6,634 bases of DNA, taken from an uncultured bacterium. GTDB lineage: Bacteria > Patescibacteriota > Minisyncoccia > Phycocordibacterales > CAIZLB01. Where the stretch lies: contig CAJBHC010000002.1 in the NCBI GenBank assembly GCA_903952785.1, positions 1 to 6,634 on the forward strand, read 5' to 3'. Below, in pieces: positions 4,037 through 6,634 of this stretch (positions within the stretch are counted from its first letter, which is position 1; each line of letters opens with the position of its first letter). The position numbers were made by a program, and so were the translations under genes. Below the pieces are notes generated by a model that saw only the letters and a list, made by a program, of their open reading frames with translations, ran no database searches and was not told the origin of the DNA.

Positions 4037-6496
4037 ATGGCATCACCAAAGAAGAAAGTTGTTAAGAAAACAATAATAAAGACAGTTAAAAAAAATCAAA
4101 AAACTGCTACAAAAAAAGAAATTAAAAAAGTTGTCTCTAAGCCTGAAATAAAAGCTAGGGTTGAGGTTGTAATACCAGAAGAAAAAGTTGAAAAAACAGA
4201 AAAAAAAGCTTATCTGGTTAAAAGAATTATAAAGAGAAGTGGGGAAGTTGTTGATTTTGATTTTGAAAGGATTGTCAGTGCAATTCACAAGGCTATGATG
4301 TCGGTAGGAGAGGGATCATTTGAAGAGGCTTCTTTGGTTGCCAATAAAGTTTATGCAGATCTTGTTAGGGTTTCAAAAAAATATAAAAATTTTATTCCAG
4401 ATGTCGAAGGAATTCAAGATACAGTTGAGGGAGAACTTATTTCAAGTGATTATCCAAAATCTGCAAAGTCTTTTATTCTCTATAGAGCAGAGAGAGCAAA
4501 GCAAAGAGAGAAAAATATTACAGTTCCTGCACACGTTAAAGCTTTAGCTGAGGAAAGTAAAAAGGCTTTCAGAAATCCACTTGGTGAATTTGTATACTAC
4601 AGAACTTATTCAAGATGGGTTGAAGAAGAATCTCGTCGTGAGACTTGGACAGAGACAGTAAATAGGTTTATGTCTTTCATGAGAGAGAACATGAAAGATA
4701 AGCTTACAGAAAAAGAGTATGAAGAAGTTCACCACGGAATATTCAATCAAGAAGCAATGCCTTCAATGAGACTTTTGCAATTTGCCGGTCCTGCCGCAAG
4801 ACGCAATCACGCATCAGTTTATAACTGTTCATTTATTGCACCTCAGTGCTATCAAGATTTTGCTGAAATAATGTTTTTGTCTATGTCAGGAGCTGGGGTT
4901 GGTTTTTCAGCTGAGAGTTATGCAGCTCAATCTCTTCCTCAAATTCAGTATCAGAAGAAAAGTAAGATGGCGGATTATTTAGTAGAAGATACCAGGGAGG
5001 GATGGTCTGATTCCTTGTCATTTGGAATGGAGAAGTGGTTCCAGGGAGCAGATGTAAACTTTGACTATTCCAAACTTCGCCCAGCTGGCGCTCGTCTTAA
5101 GACCACGGGAGGAAAAAGTTCAGGTCCTGCTCCGTTGATCCAAATTCATCAGTTCGTAAAAAATAAAATTCTTTCAAAGCAGGGTCAACACTTAAGTAAC
5201 CTAGATGTTCATGATATTGTTTGTATGATTGGTATGGGAGTTGTTTCAGGGGGCGTAAGAAGAACCGCTCTTATTTCTGTTTTTGATCCAAAAGATGAGG
5301 CAATAAGAAACTGTAAGTCAGGACAATTCTGGACTGCGGAGCCTCAAAGGTCTCTTGCTAATAACTCAGCTGTTTATGACAATAAGCCAACCAATGCAGA
5401 GTTTTTGCAGGGTTGGATCGAGCTGATTAAAAGTGAGGCAGGGGAGCCTGGAATATTTAATAGAGGGGGCCTTAGGACATCTATGCCCGAATCCCGTGCG
5501 AAACTTTCAGAAGGTTGGTGGAATAAGTTTGGAACTAATCCATGTGGAGAGATTATCCTAAGGCCAAAACAATTCTGTAACCTATCAGAAGTTGTGGCAC
5601 GTCATGAAGATACAAAGAAAGATTTAATGAGGAAGATTAGAATTGCAACAATTATTGGAACTTATCAATCAACTTTTTCAGACTTTATTTATCTATCCCC
5701 TGAATGGAAGAAAAACTGTGATGAAGAAAGATTGCTTGGAGTTTCAATTACAGGTATGTGGGATTGCCCTGCGGTTCGCGATGCGGCAACACTACGGGAG
5801 CTGCGAGAAGAAACTGTTAGGGTAAATAAAATTTATGCAAAGAAATTTGGTATTAATCCTTCAGCGGCAATCACGTGTGTTAAACCATCTGGAAATTTGT
5901 CGCAAACAGTGGACTGTTCTTCTGGAATGCATGCAAGACATTCAGATTATTACATTAGACGCGTCAGAATTTCTGCAACTGACTCTCTATTTAAAATGAT
6001 GAAAGATCAAGGTGTGCCTTATCATCCTGAAGTTGGACAAACTAATGAAAATGCAACAACTTACGTTATTGATTTTCCGGTAAAGGCTCCAGAGGACTCT
6101 AAATTTAAAGACGATCTTTCTGCAATCGATCAATTGGAGTTTTGGAAATTAGTTAAGATAAACTATACACACCATAATCCATCTGTAACAATTTCTGTAG
6201 GTGATTCTGAGTGGGTAGAGGTGGCAAACTGGGTATACAAAAATTGGGATATTGTTGGAGGACTTTCTTTCTTACCAAAATCAAACCATGTTTATCAACT
6301 AGCTCCATATGAGACCATTACCAAAGAAAAGTATGAAGAGTTACTTGCAAAATATAAAGACTTGGATTTTTCAAAGATAGTTATTTATGAGAAATTAGAT
6401 GAGACCGATGTTAAATCAGAATTAGCTTGCGCAGGTGGAAAGTGTGAGACAGAGGATATACCAGTATCAGCTGGTGGGTCTGCTGTGTCTGCTTAG
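4037..6496 (+). CDS. nrdJ: Class II (adenosylcobalamin-dependent) ribonucleoside-triphosphate reductase
   Basis: 819 residues from ATG 4037 (a TTG at 4001 adds 12 unlikely residues). It reduces ribonucleotides to deoxyribonucleotides by a thiyl radical generated from adenosylcobalamin, in the cytosol. Domain order: Lys-rich tail 1-58 (19 Lys); ATP cone ~59-153 (LVKRIIKRSGEVVDFDFERI), the dATP/ATP activity switch; then a barrel of the monomeric RTPR type, with EFVYYRTYSRWVEEE (184-198). Catalytic residues by comparison with the Lactobacillus leichmannii enzyme: Cys264 (YNCSF) and Cys514 (FCNL) as the reducing pair, Cys503 in GTNPCGEI as the radical cysteine with Glu505 beside it, and C-terminal Cys798/Cys803 (CAGGKC) as the shuttle pair. 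SLANNSAVYD (439-448) and VKPSGNLSQT (615-624) are further family blocks. It is longer than the ~740-residue prototype because of the tail and cone, and 16 residues follow the last Cys instead of 3. All key residues are intact. It stands alone, without a thioredoxin or nrdR neighbour here. Confidence 0.95.
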   Translation: MASPKKKVVKKTIIKTVKKNQKTATKKEIKKVVSKPEIKARVEVVIPEEKVEKTEKKAYLVKRIIKRSGEVVDFDFERIVSAIHKAMMSVGEGSFEEASLVANKVYADLVRVSKKYKNFIPDVEGIQDTVEGELISSDYPKSAKSFILYRAERAKQREKNITVPAHVKALAEESKKAFRNPLGEFVYYRTYSRWVEEESRRETWTETVNRFMSFMRENMKDKLTEKEYEEVHHGIFNQEAMPSMRLLQFAGPAARRNHASVYNCSFIAPQCYQDFAEIMFLSMSGAGVGFSAESYAAQSLPQIQYQKKSKMADYLVEDTREGWSDSLSFGMEKWFQGADVNFDYSKLRPAGARLKTTGGKSSGPAPLIQIHQFVKNKILSKQGQHLSNLDVHDIVCMIGMGVVSGGVRRTALISVFDPKDEAIRNCKSGQFWTAEPQRSLANNSAVYDNKPTNAEFLQGWIELIKSEAGEPGIFNRGGLRTSMPESRAKLSEGWWNKFGTNPCGEIILRPKQFCNLSEVVARHEDTKKDLMRKIRIATIIGTYQSTFSDFIYLSPEWKKNCDEERLLGVSITGMWDCPAVRDAATLRELREETVRVNKIYAKKFGINPSAAITCVKPSGNLSQTVDCSSGMHARHSDYYIRRVRISATDSLFKMMKDQGVPYHPEVGQTNENATTYVIDFPVKAPEDSKFKDDLSAIDQLEFWKLVKINYTHHNPSVTISVGDSEWVEVANWVYKNWDIVGGLSFLPKSNHVYQLAPYETITKEKYEELLAKYKDLDFSKIVIYEKLDETDVKSELACAGGKCETEDIPVSAGGSAVSA

Positions 6497-6510
6497 GGTA
6501 TGATCCTAAG
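6492..6510 (+). terminator. Small hairpin across the nrdJ stop codon
   Basis: CTTAGG (6492-6497), loop GTATGAT, CCTAAG (6505-6510) is a perfect 6-bp stem that contains the TAG stop (6494-6496). It has no T-run directly after it, so alone it is not an intrinsic terminator; it may protect the 3' end or act with the hairpin just downstream. Confidence 0.4.
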
Positions 6511-6518
6511 AATATTAC

Positions 6519-6555
6519 AAAAAACATGTTTTTTATAAAATCACATGTTTTTTTT
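6519..6555 (+). terminator. AT-rich terminator-like hairpin after nrdJ
   Basis: Arms 6519-6529 (AAAAAACATGT) and 6543-6553 (ACATGTTTTTT) pair perfectly over 11 bp around a 13-nt loop, and the second arm runs into eight Ts (6548-6555). The first arm is also part of a perfect 16-bp palindrome, AAAAAACATGTTTTTT (6519-6534). The stem has only two G-C pairs, so it is weak by enteric standards, but the position 22 nt after the stop and the T-run fit an intrinsic terminator of an AT-rich genome. Confidence 0.6.
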
Positions 6556-6634
6556 GGGTTTATTAATCAAAACTTATCCCCAGTAATTTCAATTTAGCTC
6601 TTATCAAACAGGAAGATAAGTAGTATTATATAGA
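6556..6634. other. Non-coding tail to window edge
   Basis: No gene is supported on either strand. A short inverted repeat CTTATC-AAACAGGAA-GATAAG lies at 6600-6620, and TATTAT at 6624-6629 could be a -10 box for a gene beyond the window. Confidence 0.3.

Noticed and set aside
4043..4288. Minus-strand Phe/Asn-rich frame under the reductase start
   Set aside because: Complement of the lysine-rich coding sequence.
6567..6621. Possible 3' end of a minus-strand gene
   Set aside because: The open stretch is only about 20 codons, with a stop at ~6628-6626 and no start, so it is not distinguishable from chance.

Overview
The window looks like a piece of a Candidate Phyla Radiation (Patescibacteria) genome, most likely of the Parcubacteria type. 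The basis is the AT-rich composition, the C-terminal peptidoglycan-binding domain ending in a YFG...TR motif that is very common in that group, two proteins resembling families I associate with that group (an all-helical 'EVWCISKHL' protein and a 'CPIC' membrane protein), and a monomer-type class II ribonucleotide reductase. Almost no gene here has a recognisable Shine-Dalgarno sequence; several starts sit directly behind a -10 box. No in-frame TGA is needed to read the genes, so there is no sign of the UGA=Gly code. The lineage is an inference from gene content.

Layout: (1) 1-294, + strand, the 3' end of a secreted or surface protein with a peptidoglycan-binding domain. (2) 331-1785, - strand, three genes read leftwards: a 49-aa single-span membrane peptide, a 182-aa CPIC multi-span membrane protein overlapping it by one base (TAATG), and, after a 104-bp complex palindromic repeat (982-1085), a 212-aa conserved helical protein of unknown role. 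(3) 1786-1848, a very compact divergent control region with a promoter on each strand, each placed so that transcription would start at or within about two bases of the start codon (leaderless mRNAs). (4) 1849-3794, + strand, a probable operon: an aquaporin-family channel with an altered selectivity filter and a Cys/His-rich tail, a flavodoxin-fold NAD(P)H:quinone oxidoreductase-like protein, and a membrane-anchored DUF192 protein. (5) 3795-4036, a leader with inverted repeats and a hairpin. (6) 4037-6496, a full-length adenosylcobalamin-dependent ribonucleoside-triphosphate reductase with a Lys-rich N-terminal tail and an ATP cone. (7) 6497-6634, a hairpin at the stop codon, a terminator-like hairpin, and non-coding sequence to the window edge.

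How the genes may work together: the divergent block pairs envelope and redox proteins (CPIC membrane protein, channel, quinone-reductase-like flavoprotein, membrane-anchored DUF192), so a small envelope/redox cassette is plausible but unproven. The reductase makes dNTPs and would need cobalamin, which such organisms would probably have to scavenge. The least explained items are the palindromic repeat with mutually exclusive hairpins at the start of the helical gene, the channel with its unusual filter and metal-site-like tail, and the unannotated 49-aa peptide coupled to the CPIC protein.
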